Positions 44,925-53,199 of a DNA stretch of 64,000 bases are shown piece by piece. The stretch lies in assembly GCF_009363155.1 (NCBI RefSeq), contig NZ_CP045302.1, positions 4,727,194 through 4,791,193 on the forward strand. The letters run 5' to 3'. The translations under genes were made by a program, and so were the position numbers. A model generated the notes under the pieces. It did not search any database. It was given only the letters and a program-made list of their open reading frames with translations, and was not told the DNA's origin. Position 1 is the stretch's first letter. Every line of letters starts with the position of its first letter. Source of the DNA: Azotobacter salinestris (GTDB lineage: Bacteria; Pseudomonadota; Gammaproteobacteria; Pseudomonadales; Pseudomonadaceae).

Positions 44925-46136
44925 TCAGACCCGCGCAGCGGTCACTGCGGCACTGCCCCAGGTGGTGCGCCAGCGCTTCTTCACGCCATGCAGGCCGATC
45001 CAGGCGATCACGCCGAGAGCAGCGAACAGCCACAGGCCGAGCTGGTAGTCGCCGGTGGACTGCTTGATGGCGCCGAGCCCTGCAGTCAGGCAGAAGCCGC
45101 CGATGCCGCCGGCCATGCCGATCAGGCCGGTCATCACGCCGATCTCCTTGCGGAAGCGCTGCGGCACCAGCTGGAACACCGCGCCGTTGCCGGCGCCCAG
45201 GCTGAGCATGGCGACCACGAACAGGGCCAGCGCGGCGGTCGAGCTGGGCAGGTTGAAGCCGACCACGGCGATGCACAGGGCAGCCAGGGTGTACATCACC
45301 AGCAGGGTGCGGATGCCGCCGATGCGGTCGGCCAGGGCGCCGCCGAGCGGGCGCAGCAGGCTGCCGGCGAACACGCAGGCGGCGGTGTAGTAGCCAGCCT
45401 TCACCGGATCGAAACCGTACTGGTCGTGGAAGTAGCCGGGCAGGGTGCTGGCCAGGCCGAGGAAGCCGCCGAAGGTCACGCTGTAGAACAGCATGAACCA
45501 CCAGCTGTCACGGTCGGCGAGGGCCTTCAGATAGTCGGCGACGGCCTTGGGCTGCGGGCGCTCCGGGGCGTTCTTGGCGACGCCGGCGAAGATGATCAGG
45601 GTCAGCACCAGCGGAATCAGCGCCAGGCCGAACACGTTGTTCCAGCCGAACGCGCTGGCCAGGCCGGGAGCGAAGAGTGCGGCGAGCACGGTACCGGAGT
45701 TGCCGGCGCCGGCGATGCCCATGGCCTTGCCCTGGTGCTGCGGCGGGTACCACTGTGAGGCCAGCGGCAGGGCCACGGCGAAGGAGGCGCCGGCGAAGCC
45801 GAGGAACAGGCCGAGCAGCAGCGCCTGTCCGTAGCTGTGGATGCCCATGCTCCAGGCTACCGCCAGGGCGGCGATGACGATCACCTGGCCGAGGATGCCG
45901 GCGCTCTTCGGCGAGGTACGGTCGGCCAGCATGCCCATGACGAAGCGCAGCACGGCACCCGAGAGGATCGGCGTGGCGACCATCATGGCGCGCTGCTGGG
46001 TGGTCAGCCCGAGGTCGGTGGCGATCTGCACGCCCAGCGGGCCGAGCACGTACCAGACCATGAAGCTCAGATCGAAATAGAGGAATGCGGCGAACAGCGT
46101 GGGGGTGTGGCCAGCCTTCCAGAAACTCGTATTCAT
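44925..46136 (-). CDS. nasA: NasA, nitrate/nitrite MFS transporter
   Basis: The 403-residue NarK/NasA-type major facilitator has twelve helices. The nitrate-signature stretches are GFAGASFAVALPLASQWYPP and GAGNSGTVLAAL (first half) and SLGAGNGAVFQLVPQRF with GMAGGIGGFCL (second half). The ATG at 46136 gives the family start; a longer frame upstream has no support. It faces away from the sulfatase-like gene and is preceded by a long attenuator leader. Confidence 0.94.
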   Translation of the reverse strand: MNTSFWKAGHTPTLFAAFLYFDLSFMVWYVLGPLGVQIATDLGLTTQQRAMMVATPILSGAVLRFVMGMLADRTSPKSAGILGQVIVIAALAVAWSMGIHSYGQALLLGLFLGFAGASFAVALPLASQWYPPQHQGKAMGIAGAGNSGTVLAALFAPGLASAFGWNNVFGLALIPLVLTLIIFAGVAKNAPERPQPKAVADYLKALADRDSWWFMLFYSVTFGGFLGLASTLPGYFHDQYGFDPVKAGYYTAACVFAGSLLRPLGGALADRIGGIRTLLVMYTLAALCIAVVGFNLPSSTAALALFVVAMLSLGAGNGAVFQLVPQRFRKEIGVMTGLIGMAGGIGGFCLTAGLGAIKQSTGDYQLGLWLFAALGVIAWIGLHGVKKRWRTTWGSAAVTAARV

Positions 46137-46271
46137 CGAACACCTCATCGGTGGCAGGGAGCTCCAGTGGACTGGCAGGCGATGCGCGTGTCCGGACCGG
46201 AGCCACAACAGTTGAAAAGGGCGGGCCACGAGGGCCTCCGTTCACCGCCCCAGACGCTGGGGCTGAAACGC

Positions 46272-46321
46272 AAAAGGCGCCACATCACGACTCGCCGGAG
46301 CGAGGGTGATGCGACGCCTTT
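46272..46321 (-). terminator. Leader terminator (attenuator) of nasA
   Basis: Minus strand AAAGGCG pairs with CGCCTTT, continued inside by CATCAC/GTGATG and CTCGC/GCGAG around loop TCCG, then TTTTG. It ends about 135 bp before the nasA ATG. Confidence 0.88.
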
Positions 46322-46329
46322 GTCGTTCA

Positions 46330-46356
46330 ACAGGCAACCGCCGTTGGCTGCCCTGT
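46330..46356 (-). promoter_or_regulatory. Hexaloop hairpin, predicted NasT (ANTAR) site in the nasA leader
   Basis: Minus strand ACAGGGCAGCC pairs with GGTTGCCTGT (one bulged G, one G-U) around loop AACGGC, which has the required A1 and G4. It begins where the sigma-54 transcript should start and lies 8 bases before the terminator. Only one canonical hexaloop fits in this leader. Confidence 0.82.
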
Positions 46357-46367
46357 ACCAGACTCAT

Positions 46368-46383
46368 AGCAATACCTATGCCG
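46368..46383 (-). promoter_or_regulatory. Sigma-54 promoter of nasA
   Basis: Minus strand CGGCATAGGTATTGCT has GG and GC at sigma-54 spacing with a perfect TTGCT -12 element. Predicted start is near 46357. Confidence 0.8.
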
Positions 46384-46465
46384 GAATGGAGCGGCTGTAT
46401 TTCTGGGGGCTCCCGGAGTTTTTGTAGGGGAATTCTGTGCCAAAACGAGGCGGGCGATCGATATT

Positions 46466-46482
46466 TGCACAGTGTTGGAGCA
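46466..46482 (-). promoter_or_regulatory. NtrC-like enhancer site upstream of nasA
   Basis: Minus strand TGCTCCAACACTGTGCA matches TGCACC-N5-GGTGCA at 10 of 12 positions. It lies about 83 bp upstream of the -24 element, a normal enhancer distance. Confidence 0.65.
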
Positions 46483-46668
46483 TCGCTGCGCCCATTGCCA
46501 GGACGGCAAGGCTGCTTTTGCCCCGAGGCCGCCTGTCGTGTCGCTTCAGTCTGTTGGGCCGCGGCTTGTGCATCACAAGCGCGCTGCTAATGTTACGGAG
46601 AAGTTACCCGTTCTTGGGCCCCTTCCAGGATGTCGGCGACGCCGCTGGAGCAGATTGGAAAGGAAGCC

Positions 46669-48390
46669 ATGGCCATTTACCTGAAGGAGTTGCTGCTCGG
46701 GCTGTATCTGCTGATCCACCATGACTATTACCTCGAGCGCCTGATGGCGTTGGGGCTCGGCGTGCCGCTAGTGCTGTTCGCCGGAGTGTTCGCCGTACTG
46801 CTCGTTGCCCTTTGGCTGACCGCCTATATCCGATGGGCGCCTGTGCGCTATCTGTTCGCCCTGCTGTTTTTCGCCAGCACCCTGTTCTTCGATGTCTACA
46901 CGCAGGTCACTACCGAGTACCTGAAGTACAGCACTTTCGTCTCGCTGATCTATTCCGGGGGCTTCATCGACGAGGCCTTGTACCAGTACCGGGCAAGCAT
47001 CCTGAGCTGTGCCGTCGGGGCTTTGCCGTTACTGTTCGGTATCGCTCTCGCGCCCCGGCGGCGTATGCCGCTGCCGGGATACGCGCTGGTCGCGGCGCCG
47101 CTCTGCAGCCTGCTGCTGCTGACGGCAATCCTGTTCGTGCGTGGTGGCGAGGGGGCTCGCGGCCTGCCGGCGATGTACACGCCGATGGCCTACCTCAACC
47201 TGTTCGTCTACGAGACGGCGAGCAGTACCGTGGGACCGCGGGAGACGGTGAGCCTGCCGCGCCATGCTCAGGCGGTCGGCAACGATATTGTGCTGATCAT
47301 CGACGAGAGCGTGTCCGGCAACTATCTGGACATCAACGCCGGGCAGGGCGTGCGCACCAACCTCAAGCAGTCCCCCCCCGGCGCGACCATCTACAACTAT
47401 GGCTATGCCGCCTCCATCGCCAACTGCAGCGCCGATACCAACATCACCCTGCGTTACGGAGGGACGCGCAGCGACTACCTGCGCATCAACTCGACCATGC
47501 CCTCGATCTGGCAATACGCCAGAACGGCCAGGATGCGCACGGTCTACATCGACGCACAGCGCACGGGCGGCCGCCTGCAGAACCTGATGAACAAGAGCGA
47601 GCGCAAGGAAATCGACGAGTTCGTGCAGTTCGATGACACGCCGGTACGCGACCGGGACATGGCGGCAGCGCAGAAGCTCGTCGAACTGCTCGGCAACGAT
47701 ACCGCCGAGCTGGTCTACATCAACAAGGTCGGTGCGCACTTTCCGGTGCATGACAAGTATCCGGACGACTTCATGATCTACCGCCCTGTACTGCCGCGCG
47801 GTCAGTATGCCGATATTTCCGATACCGGCGAGCGTGACGGGTTTGGCGGTCAGGTCGAGGATTGGGGACGCTACCGCAACGCCTACAAAAATACCCTGCT
47901 GTGGAATGTCGGCGAGTTCTTCGCCCGGGTCTTCGCCCAGGCCAGGCTCGACAACGCGATTCTGATCTATACCTCCGACCATGGTCAGGATCTGCACGAG
48001 CGCGGTAACCCGGGGCTCGACACTCACTGCGGCGGCGACCCGGTGGTGGAGGAGGGATTGGTGCCGCTGGTCGTGATCCAGGGCAACGGCCTGCCCGGCC
48101 TGGACTGGCAGCGCGAGCTGGCGGGCAACAAGGACCGCTCCAGCCACTACAACATCTTTCCCACGCTGCTGCAGCTGATGGGCTATGACCTGACGGCGCT
48201 GCAAGCCATCTATGGCAAACCGCTGAGCCTTCACACCGAGGACGAATTCACCTTCAACACCCGCTTCAATGCGCGTCTGGGAGAGAAGGCGAACTGGAAA
48301 TACATTGATCTGAAAGAGGTGGTGACCCCCACGCTGCAGGGCATGTGGCCGGTCGAGCCAGGGAGCACGGCTGCTTCAGGGAGCCGGTGA
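46669..48390 (+). CDS. Membrane sulfatase-fold enzyme, phosphoethanolamine-transferase-like
   Basis: The 573-residue protein has four or five N-terminal helices (about 3-170) and a periplasmic alkaline-phosphatase-superfamily domain (about 210-550). Metal and catalytic elements are IVLIIDESVSGNYLDIN (family nucleophile position, here apparently Ser), INKVGAHFPVHD and YTSDHGQDLHERG. EptA/CptA/OpgE enzymes of this build move phosphoethanolamine to lipid A, core sugars or glucans. The acceptor here is unknown. The ATG at 46669 with AGGA 4 bp upstream is preferred to an ATG at 46630. pfkB follows after 98 bp. Confidence 0.75.
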   Translation: MAIYLKELLLGLYLLIHHDYYLERLMALGLGVPLVLFAGVFAVLLVALWLTAYIRWAPVRYLFALLFFASTLFFDVYTQVTTEYLKYSTFVSLIYSGGFIDEALYQYRASILSCAVGALPLLFGIALAPRRRMPLPGYALVAAPLCSLLLLTAILFVRGGEGARGLPAMYTPMAYLNLFVYETASSTVGPRETVSLPRHAQAVGNDIVLIIDESVSGNYLDINAGQGVRTNLKQSPPGATIYNYGYAASIANCSADTNITLRYGGTRSDYLRINSTMPSIWQYARTARMRTVYIDAQRTGGRLQNLMNKSERKEIDEFVQFDDTPVRDRDMAAAQKLVELLGNDTAELVYINKVGAHFPVHDKYPDDFMIYRPVLPRGQYADISDTGERDGFGGQVEDWGRYRNAYKNTLLWNVGEFFARVFAQARLDNAILIYTSDHGQDLHERGNPGLDTHCGGDPVVEEGLVPLVVIQGNGLPGLDWQRELAGNKDRSSHYNIFPTLLQLMGYDLTALQAIYGKPLSLHTEDEFTFNTRFNARLGEKANWKYIDLKEVVTPTLQGMWPVEPGSTAASGSR

Positions 48391-48488
48391 GGCCGGCTGG
48401 ACGAGCACACTGCTATCATGGCGCCCGGCGAGAGCGAAGAATTCCGATCCTCTCGTGAATCAACGAGCAGGACAGTCTGGAGTTCGCC

Positions 48489-49415
48489 ATGTCCCGTATT
48501 GTCACCCTGACCCTGAACCCGGCGATCGACGTCTCGACCGTCGCCGCGCGGGTCGAACCGACCCGCAAGCTGCGCTGCGGACTGCCGCGCTATGAGCCGG
48601 GTGGCGGCGGGATCAATGTGGCGCGGGTGATCGAGGCCCTTGGGGGCGAAACCATGGCGGTCTATCCGGCCGGCGGTCCGTTCGGCGAGATGCTGCAGCG
48701 TGCGTTGGAGGCGCTCGGCCTGCCGCATCTGCCGGTGCCGATCATGGGAGATACCCGCGAGAGCTTCACCGTGGATGAAGGCGAGAGCGGTCTGCAATAC
48801 CGCTTCGTTCTGCCCGGTCCGACTCTGACTCCGGCAGAGCGGCAGGCCTGCCTGGAGGCCATTGCCAGCCTCGTGCCGGCGCCATCGCATCTGGTCGTCA
48901 GCGGCAGCTTTCCGCCTGACGTGGAGTTGGGGCTCCACGACGAGATCGCGGATTTGGCCGAGCGCATGGGTGCGAAACTGGTGCTCGACTACTCCGGAGA
49001 GGTGCTGCGTCATGCCGTGGCTCGCGGAGGCATCCATCTGCTCAAGCCAAGCCTGAGCGAACTCTCCACCCTAGAGGGGCGGCCGCTGGACGACGAGACC
49101 GAACAGGAGGCCGCAGTGCGCAGGCTGGTCGAGCAGGGCGCCGTGGAGATCGTCGTTCTGTCCCTCGGCGCCGCTGGCGCACTGCTGGCGAGCCGGGAGG
49201 GAGTCGAGCGCTTCCGCGCCTTCGACGTACCGCTGCGCAGCGCGGTGGGAGCCGGTGACAGCGTGGTCGGCGCCACGGTGCTCGCCCTGAGCCGTGGCTG
49301 GAGTCTGCGCGACGCGGTGCGCTACGGCATGGCTGCCGCGGCCGCCACCCTGATGCGCCCGGGCACAGGGCTGTGCCGGGCGGAGGACGTGGAAAGGCTG
49401 TACCGCGAAGGCTGA
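48489..49415 (+). CDS. PfkB-type sugar-phosphate kinase (6-phosphofructokinase II / 1-phosphofructokinase class)
   Basis: The 308-residue ribokinase-family protein has the N-terminal signature PGGGGINVARVIEALGG (37-53) and the C-terminal VGAGDSVVGA, in which Asp257 is the catalytic base. The start LTLNPAIDVST is shared by E. coli PfkB and FruK, so the substrate may be fructose 6-phosphate, fructose 1-phosphate or tagatose 6-phosphate. There is no fru PTS gene nearby, which slightly favours the PfkB role; the exact class is left open. Confidence 0.85.
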   Translation: MSRIVTLTLNPAIDVSTVAARVEPTRKLRCGLPRYEPGGGGINVARVIEALGGETMAVYPAGGPFGEMLQRALEALGLPHLPVPIMGDTRESFTVDEGESGLQYRFVLPGPTLTPAERQACLEAIASLVPAPSHLVVSGSFPPDVELGLHDEIADLAERMGAKLVLDYSGEVLRHAVARGGIHLLKPSLSELSTLEGRPLDDETEQEAAVRRLVEQGAVEIVVLSLGAAGALLASREGVERFRAFDVPLRSAVGAGDSVVGATVLALSRGWSLRDAVRYGMAAAAATLMRPGTGLCRAEDVERLYREG

Positions 49416-49426
49416 AGAGTCCCTTC

Positions 49427-50743
49427 TCAGAGGGCGGCGAGGGCGGCGCTCAGGGTGGCGAAGTCCGGCCGCTGCGCCGGCTGCACACTCGCGCACTGCT
49501 CTTGCAGTTGTCGAAGCTGCCGCTGGCGCATGGGCTGATCATCCGGCGGACAGCGTTCCAGCAGCTCCTCGAGTAGACAGCCGAAGGCACGTGTCTCGAT
49601 GCGCTGCAGAGCTCCAGCACGGGTGCTGCCCGCCTCGAAGAACGAGGCGGCGCCGAAGTCGCCGAGCAGGCAGCTGCCAAGATCATCCACCAGCAGGTTG
49701 TGAGCATACAGATCGCCATGCAGGATGCCGCGCCCATGCAGATGCGCCATCGCGGCAGCCACGCCACGGGCGATGCGCAAGGTCTCATCGAAGACGAAGC
49801 GTCGCTTCGGCGCATAGCAGTCGCGGGTGCAGCTGGCCAGCGAGGGCGGTCCGGCCAGTACGCGGAAAGCCGGGTCGATCAGCTCCAGCAGCAGGCCTGG
49901 CGCTGCGCCCGGCTGCTCGGCCAGTGGGCCGGCCACGCGGATCAGGTTGGCATGCTCGCCGGCGGCAAGGCAGGCAGCCATTTCGCTGTGTGGCAGGCCG
50001 TCGCTGGTGACGCTGCCCTTGAACAGCTTGACTGCCATGGCCTGTACCGGCTGCCCGGACCGCTGCCAGTCGGCACGGTGAATGATGCCGGAAGCCCCCT
50101 GGCCGAGAATCTCGCCGAGCGCGATGCTGCCGCGTGGAATCGGCGGCAGCGGATGCTGGCGCAGAATCTCCGCTTCGCTGGCGTCGCTGAAGGGGTTGCC
50201 GGCGAACGCCAGCCAGGACAGCCGCGGCAGCTCCGCCAGCCAACCTGGTAGGGTTTCCAGGCGGTTGGCGGCGATGCGCAGCAGCTCCAGCCGGTTCAGG
50301 CCGGCCAGGCTCGACGGCAACTCCTGCAGACGGTTGCCGGCCAGCATGAGCTTCTGCAGGCGGCTGCAACCGCCGAGTTCGGCGGGCAGATGCTCCAGCT
50401 GGTTGTCAGTCAGGATCAGCCAGCGCAACCGGGGCGGCAGGGCGGCCGCTGGCAGATGGCGGATGCGGCAGGCCTTGAATCCGACCATTTCCAATTGCGG
50501 GCAGTCGCCGAGTACCTCCGGCAATACGCTGAACGGATTGTCCGAGCAGAACAGGATGCGCAATTTTCGCAGACGCGGCAGGTCCGCCGGCAGGCTGGCC
50601 AGGCGATTGCCCGAGAGATCGAGGATCTCCAGGCTGTCGGCCAGGGCAAAGATTTCCTCGGGAAATTCGTGAAGTTCGGCGGAGAGGTTCAGGCGCGTGC
50701 TGCCGGCCAGTTCGCCGCGGCGCAGTTGTTCGAGGGTGGGCAT
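49427..50743 (-). CDS. Leucine-rich-repeat protein fused to a protein kinase domain
   Basis: The 438-residue cytoplasmic protein has about seven leucine-rich repeats (about 15-190; e.g. LEILDLSGNRLASLP, LQKLMLAGNRLQELP) followed by a kinase domain (about 205-438). The kinase has a glycine loop LGQGASGIIHRA, the lysine in MAVKLFKG, catalytic loop ILHGDLYAHNLLVDD (HGD in place of HRD, as in some atypical kinases) and DFGAAS. The ATG at 50743 starts the LRR cap cleanly. No membrane segment or signal is seen. It follows alaC on the same strand, after a terminator-like hairpin. Confidence 0.88.
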   Translation of the reverse strand: MPTLEQLRRGELAGSTRLNLSAELHEFPEEIFALADSLEILDLSGNRLASLPADLPRLRKLRILFCSDNPFSVLPEVLGDCPQLEMVGFKACRIRHLPAAALPPRLRWLILTDNQLEHLPAELGGCSRLQKLMLAGNRLQELPSSLAGLNRLELLRIAANRLETLPGWLAELPRLSWLAFAGNPFSDASEAEILRQHPLPPIPRGSIALGEILGQGASGIIHRADWQRSGQPVQAMAVKLFKGSVTSDGLPHSEMAACLAAGEHANLIRVAGPLAEQPGAAPGLLLELIDPAFRVLAGPPSLASCTRDCYAPKRRFVFDETLRIARGVAAAMAHLHGRGILHGDLYAHNLLVDDLGSCLLGDFGAASFFEAGSTRAGALQRIETRAFGCLLEELLERCPPDDQPMRQRQLRQLQEQCASVQPAQRPDFATLSAALAAL

Positions 50744-50802
50744 GGGCGGTTGGATGTCGGAGGCGTGGTCAGGCAGGAAGTATGGACGGCAAGGAGCGGA
50801 AA

Positions 50803-50822
50803 GCCCCGTCGCGGGACGGGGC
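50803..50822 (-). terminator. Terminator-like hairpin after alaC
   Basis: GCCCCGTC and GACGGGGC pair around a 4-base loop; on the minus strand the stem is followed by TTT. It lies 10 bp past the alaC stop. Confidence 0.6.
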
Positions 50823-50831
50823 GGATCCGGG

Positions 50832-52073
50832 TCAGTGACTGGCGTCGGCCTTGCGCGCCTTGTCCGGTGCGCTCTCGAGCAGGCCATCGGCACGGAACAT
50901 GGCCTTGATGCCACGGATGGCCTGACGGGTGCGGTCGAGGTTCTCGATCAGGGCGAAGCGCACATGGTCGTCGCCGTAGTCGCCGAAGCCCAGCCCCGGC
51001 GAGACGCAGACCTTGGCCTCGGCCAGGAGCTTCTTGGCGAACTCCAGCGAACCGAGATGAGCGTAGGGCTCGGGGATCTTGGCCCAGATGTACATGGAGG
51101 CCTTGGGCTTCTCCACTCTCCAGCCGATCTCGTGCAGGCCCTTGACCAGCAGGTCGCGCCGCTGCCGGTACTGCTCGGCGATATCGCGCACGCACTGCTG
51201 GTCGCCTTCCAGGGCGGCGATGGCCGCCACCTGCAGCGGGGTGAAAGTGCCGTAGTCGTGGTAGCTCTTGATCCGCGCCAGGGCGCTGACCAGCTCCTGG
51301 TTGCCGACCATGAAGCCGATGCGCCAGCCGGCCATGTTGTAGCTCTTCGACAGGGTGAAGAATTCCACGGCGACATCTTTGGCGCCCGGCACCTGCATGA
51401 TCGACGGCGCCTTCCAGCCGTCGTAGACGATGTCGGCATAGGCCAGGTCGTGCACCACGAGGATGTCGTACTGCCTGGCCAAGGCCACTACGCGCTCGAA
51501 GAAGCCCAGCTCCACGCACTGCGCGGTGGGGTTGGACGGAAAGCCGAGGATCATCATCTTCGGCTTGGGGATGGCCTCGCGGATGGCCCGCTCCAGCTCG
51601 GCGAAGAAGTCCACGCCGGGCACCAAAGGGACCGAGCGCACCTGGGCGCCGGCGATCACCGCGCCGTAGATGTGGATCGGGTAGCTGGGATTGGGCACCA
51701 GCACGGTATCGCCATGGTCGAGCGTGGCCAGCATCAGGTGCGCCAGGCCTTCCTTCGAGCCGATGGTGACGATGGCCTCGCTGTCCGGGTCGATCTCCAC
51801 GTCATAGCGATCCCGGTACCAGTGCGAGATGGCACGGCGCAGACGCGGAATGCCGCGGGAAGTGGAGTAGCCGTGGGTATCCTCGCGGCGGGCGACCTGC
51901 ACCAGCTTCTCGACGATGTGCGGCGGGGTGGCACCGTCGGGGTTGCCCATGCTGAAGTCGATGATGTCCTCGCCGCGGCGGCGGGCAGCCATCTTCAGTT
52001 CGGCGGTGATGTTGAAGACGTAGGGGGGGAGACGATCGATGCGCGCAAAGCGGCGCTTGCCGTGTTCGGCCAT
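50832..52073 (-). CDS. alaC: AlaC-type PLP aminotransferase (alanine transaminase)
   Basis: The 413-residue fold-type I aminotransferase has DFSMGNPDG near the start, the PLP-binding FFTLSKSYNMAGWRIGF (Schiff-base Lys in SKS), GFPSNPTA and VRFALIEN with the substrate Arg. The wording matches YfdZ/AlaC, which makes alanine from pyruvate and glutamate. The ATG at 52073 gives the MAEHGKRRFARID family start. Confidence 0.88.
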   Translation of the reverse strand: MAEHGKRRFARIDRLPPYVFNITAELKMAARRRGEDIIDFSMGNPDGATPPHIVEKLVQVARREDTHGYSTSRGIPRLRRAISHWYRDRYDVEIDPDSEAIVTIGSKEGLAHLMLATLDHGDTVLVPNPSYPIHIYGAVIAGAQVRSVPLVPGVDFFAELERAIREAIPKPKMMILGFPSNPTAQCVELGFFERVVALARQYDILVVHDLAYADIVYDGWKAPSIMQVPGAKDVAVEFFTLSKSYNMAGWRIGFMVGNQELVSALARIKSYHDYGTFTPLQVAAIAALEGDQQCVRDIAEQYRQRRDLLVKGLHEIGWRVEKPKASMYIWAKIPEPYAHLGSLEFAKKLLAEAKVCVSPGLGFGDYGDDHVRFALIENLDRTRQAIRGIKAMFRADGLLESAPDKARKADASH

Positions 52074-52291
52074 GATTTCCTCGAGAGACGTAGGCGCCCG
52101 GAACCGTCCGAGCGACGTTGGCCAGTGCGCTGGCCTGCCCATGGAAAATACGCGCCTGGCCACCAGCGTGGCAAGCTCGACTTTTTGACCAGCCGATTAC
52201 GGGCACGGTCGGCACATCGATGCGCTCGAAGCTGGGTTTTGGCACAAGCGTTTTGGTAGATTCCCCGCATTCTCAACAGGGGGTGAAATCC

Positions 52292-52591
52292 ATGAAGCCA
52301 GTCAGCAGCAAATCGTCCACACAGCGTTCGTCCGGCAGCGAATTTCTCGAAACCCGCTTCGGCGACAAGGTGCTCGGCGTCACGGTCACCATGAAGCCGG
52401 ACCGGCTGGTGGCCGAGCAGATGATGCCCGAAGGCGACGAGGTGCAGGTGGCGGTGCTGCAGAATCCGTTCGGGGTGACCCGCCAGCTGACCAACCTGCT
52501 GAGCGGGGCGAAGTCCGGCGATTCGCTGGTGATCGTCTGCGCCGGCGACAAGATCTACCGGGCGGCGCTGAAGTTTCTCGGCCTGGCCTGA
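52292..52591 (+). CDS. Hypothetical protein between alaC and nasT
   Basis: A 99-residue protein with a Ser/Thr/Lys-rich basic N-terminus (about 1-18) followed by a compact predicted alpha/beta part (ETRFGDKVLGVTVTMKPD, QVAVLQNPFGVTRQLTNLL, DSLVIVCAGDKIYRAALKFL). I recognise no family. A GGGGTG stretch precedes the ATG by 8 bp. It is divergent from alaC and convergent with nasT. The coding statistics look normal for the region. Confidence 0.65.
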   Translation: MKPVSSKSSTQRSSGSEFLETRFGDKVLGVTVTMKPDRLVAEQMMPEGDEVQVAVLQNPFGVTRQLTNLLSGAKSGDSLVIVCAGDKIYRAALKFLGLA

Positions 52592-52602
52592 CGCGCGAGA
52601 GG

Positions 52603-52622
52603 GAGGGGGCTGAGTCCCCCTC
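52603..52622. terminator. Hairpin between the hypothetical gene and nasT
   Basis: GAGGGGG and CCCCCTC pair around a 6-base loop, overlapping the nasT stop by 2 bp. Neither side has a good T-run, so it may be a weak terminator or a 3' stabiliser. Confidence 0.4.
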
Positions 52623-53199
52623 AGCTGCCGAGCATGTCATGCATGGCAATGACCTGCTCGGCGACCTGGATCAGCTTCTGCTGACGGCTCATGGCCTGGC
52701 GGCGCATCAGGGTGTAGGCCTCCTCCTCACTGCAGTTCTTCATCTTCATCAGCAGTCCCTTGGCCAGTTCGATGCGCTTGCGTTCGGCCAGCTGTGCCTC
52801 GCGGGCCTGCAGCTGGGCGCGCAGGGCCTGGTCGCTCTCGAAGCGGGCCATGGCCACGTCGAGGATCGGCTGCAGGCGCTGGGTCTGGATACCCTCGACG
52901 ATGTAGGCGCTGACCCCGGCCTGGATTGCCTGGCGCATCACCTGCGGATCGTGCTCGTCGGTGAACATCACGATCGGCCGCGGCTGGTCGCGACTGACCA
53001 GCACCACCTGCTCCATCACGTCGCGACCGGGCGATTCGGTGTCGATGAGAATCACATCGGGGCGCACAGCCTCGACCCGTGCTGGCAGGTCGATGGTCAG
53101 GCCGGACTCGTCGACGACCTCGAAACCGGCCTCGACCAGAGCGCTTCTCAGGCGGCCGACCTTTTTGGGCGTGTCGTTGATCAGGAGGATGCGCAGCAT
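52621..53199 (-). CDS. nasT: NasT, ANTAR-domain transcription antiterminator
   Basis: The 192-residue response-regulator-like protein has a receiver domain (about 1-120; INDTPKKVGRL, DVILIDTESPGRDVME) and a C-terminal ANTAR RNA-binding domain (about 130-190; AKGLLMKMKNCSEEEAYTLMRR). NasT binds hexaloop hairpins in leader RNA and prevents termination; NasS holds it inactive without nitrate. It overlaps nasS by 19 bp with AAGGA inside nasS, so the two are translationally coupled. Candidate targets in the window are the leaders of nirB, nasA and nasS. Confidence 0.95.
   Translation of the reverse strand: MLRILLINDTPKKVGRLRSALVEAGFEVVDESGLTIDLPARVEAVRPDVILIDTESPGRDVMEQVVLVSRDQPRPIVMFTDEHDPQVMRQAIQAGVSAYIVEGIQTQRLQPILDVAMARFESDQALRAQLQAREAQLAERKRIELAKGLLMKMKNCSEEEAYTLMRRQAMSRQQKLIQVAEQVIAMHDMLGS

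Larger units (their letters stand above)
46137..46668. other. Long control region of nasA and upstream region of the sulfatase-fold gene
   Basis: A 532-bp stretch with no gene. Its nasA side carries the attenuator leader, sigma-54 promoter and NtrC-like site described separately. The right part (46500-46668) holds only the ribosome binding site of the sulfatase-fold gene; I saw no clear plus-strand promoter. Confidence 0.6.

Noticed and set aside
44869-44940. A fourth NasT-type leader before the PP2C-kinase gene
   Set aside because: There is a terminator, but the hairpin upstream has a ten-base loop without A1/G4 and there is no sigma-54 element; it is better read as the nasA terminator.
46427-46443. 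TTGGCAC -24-like motif upstream of nasA on the minus strand
   Set aside because: The matching -12 position has CC in place of GC, and a better spaced element lies at 46368-46383.
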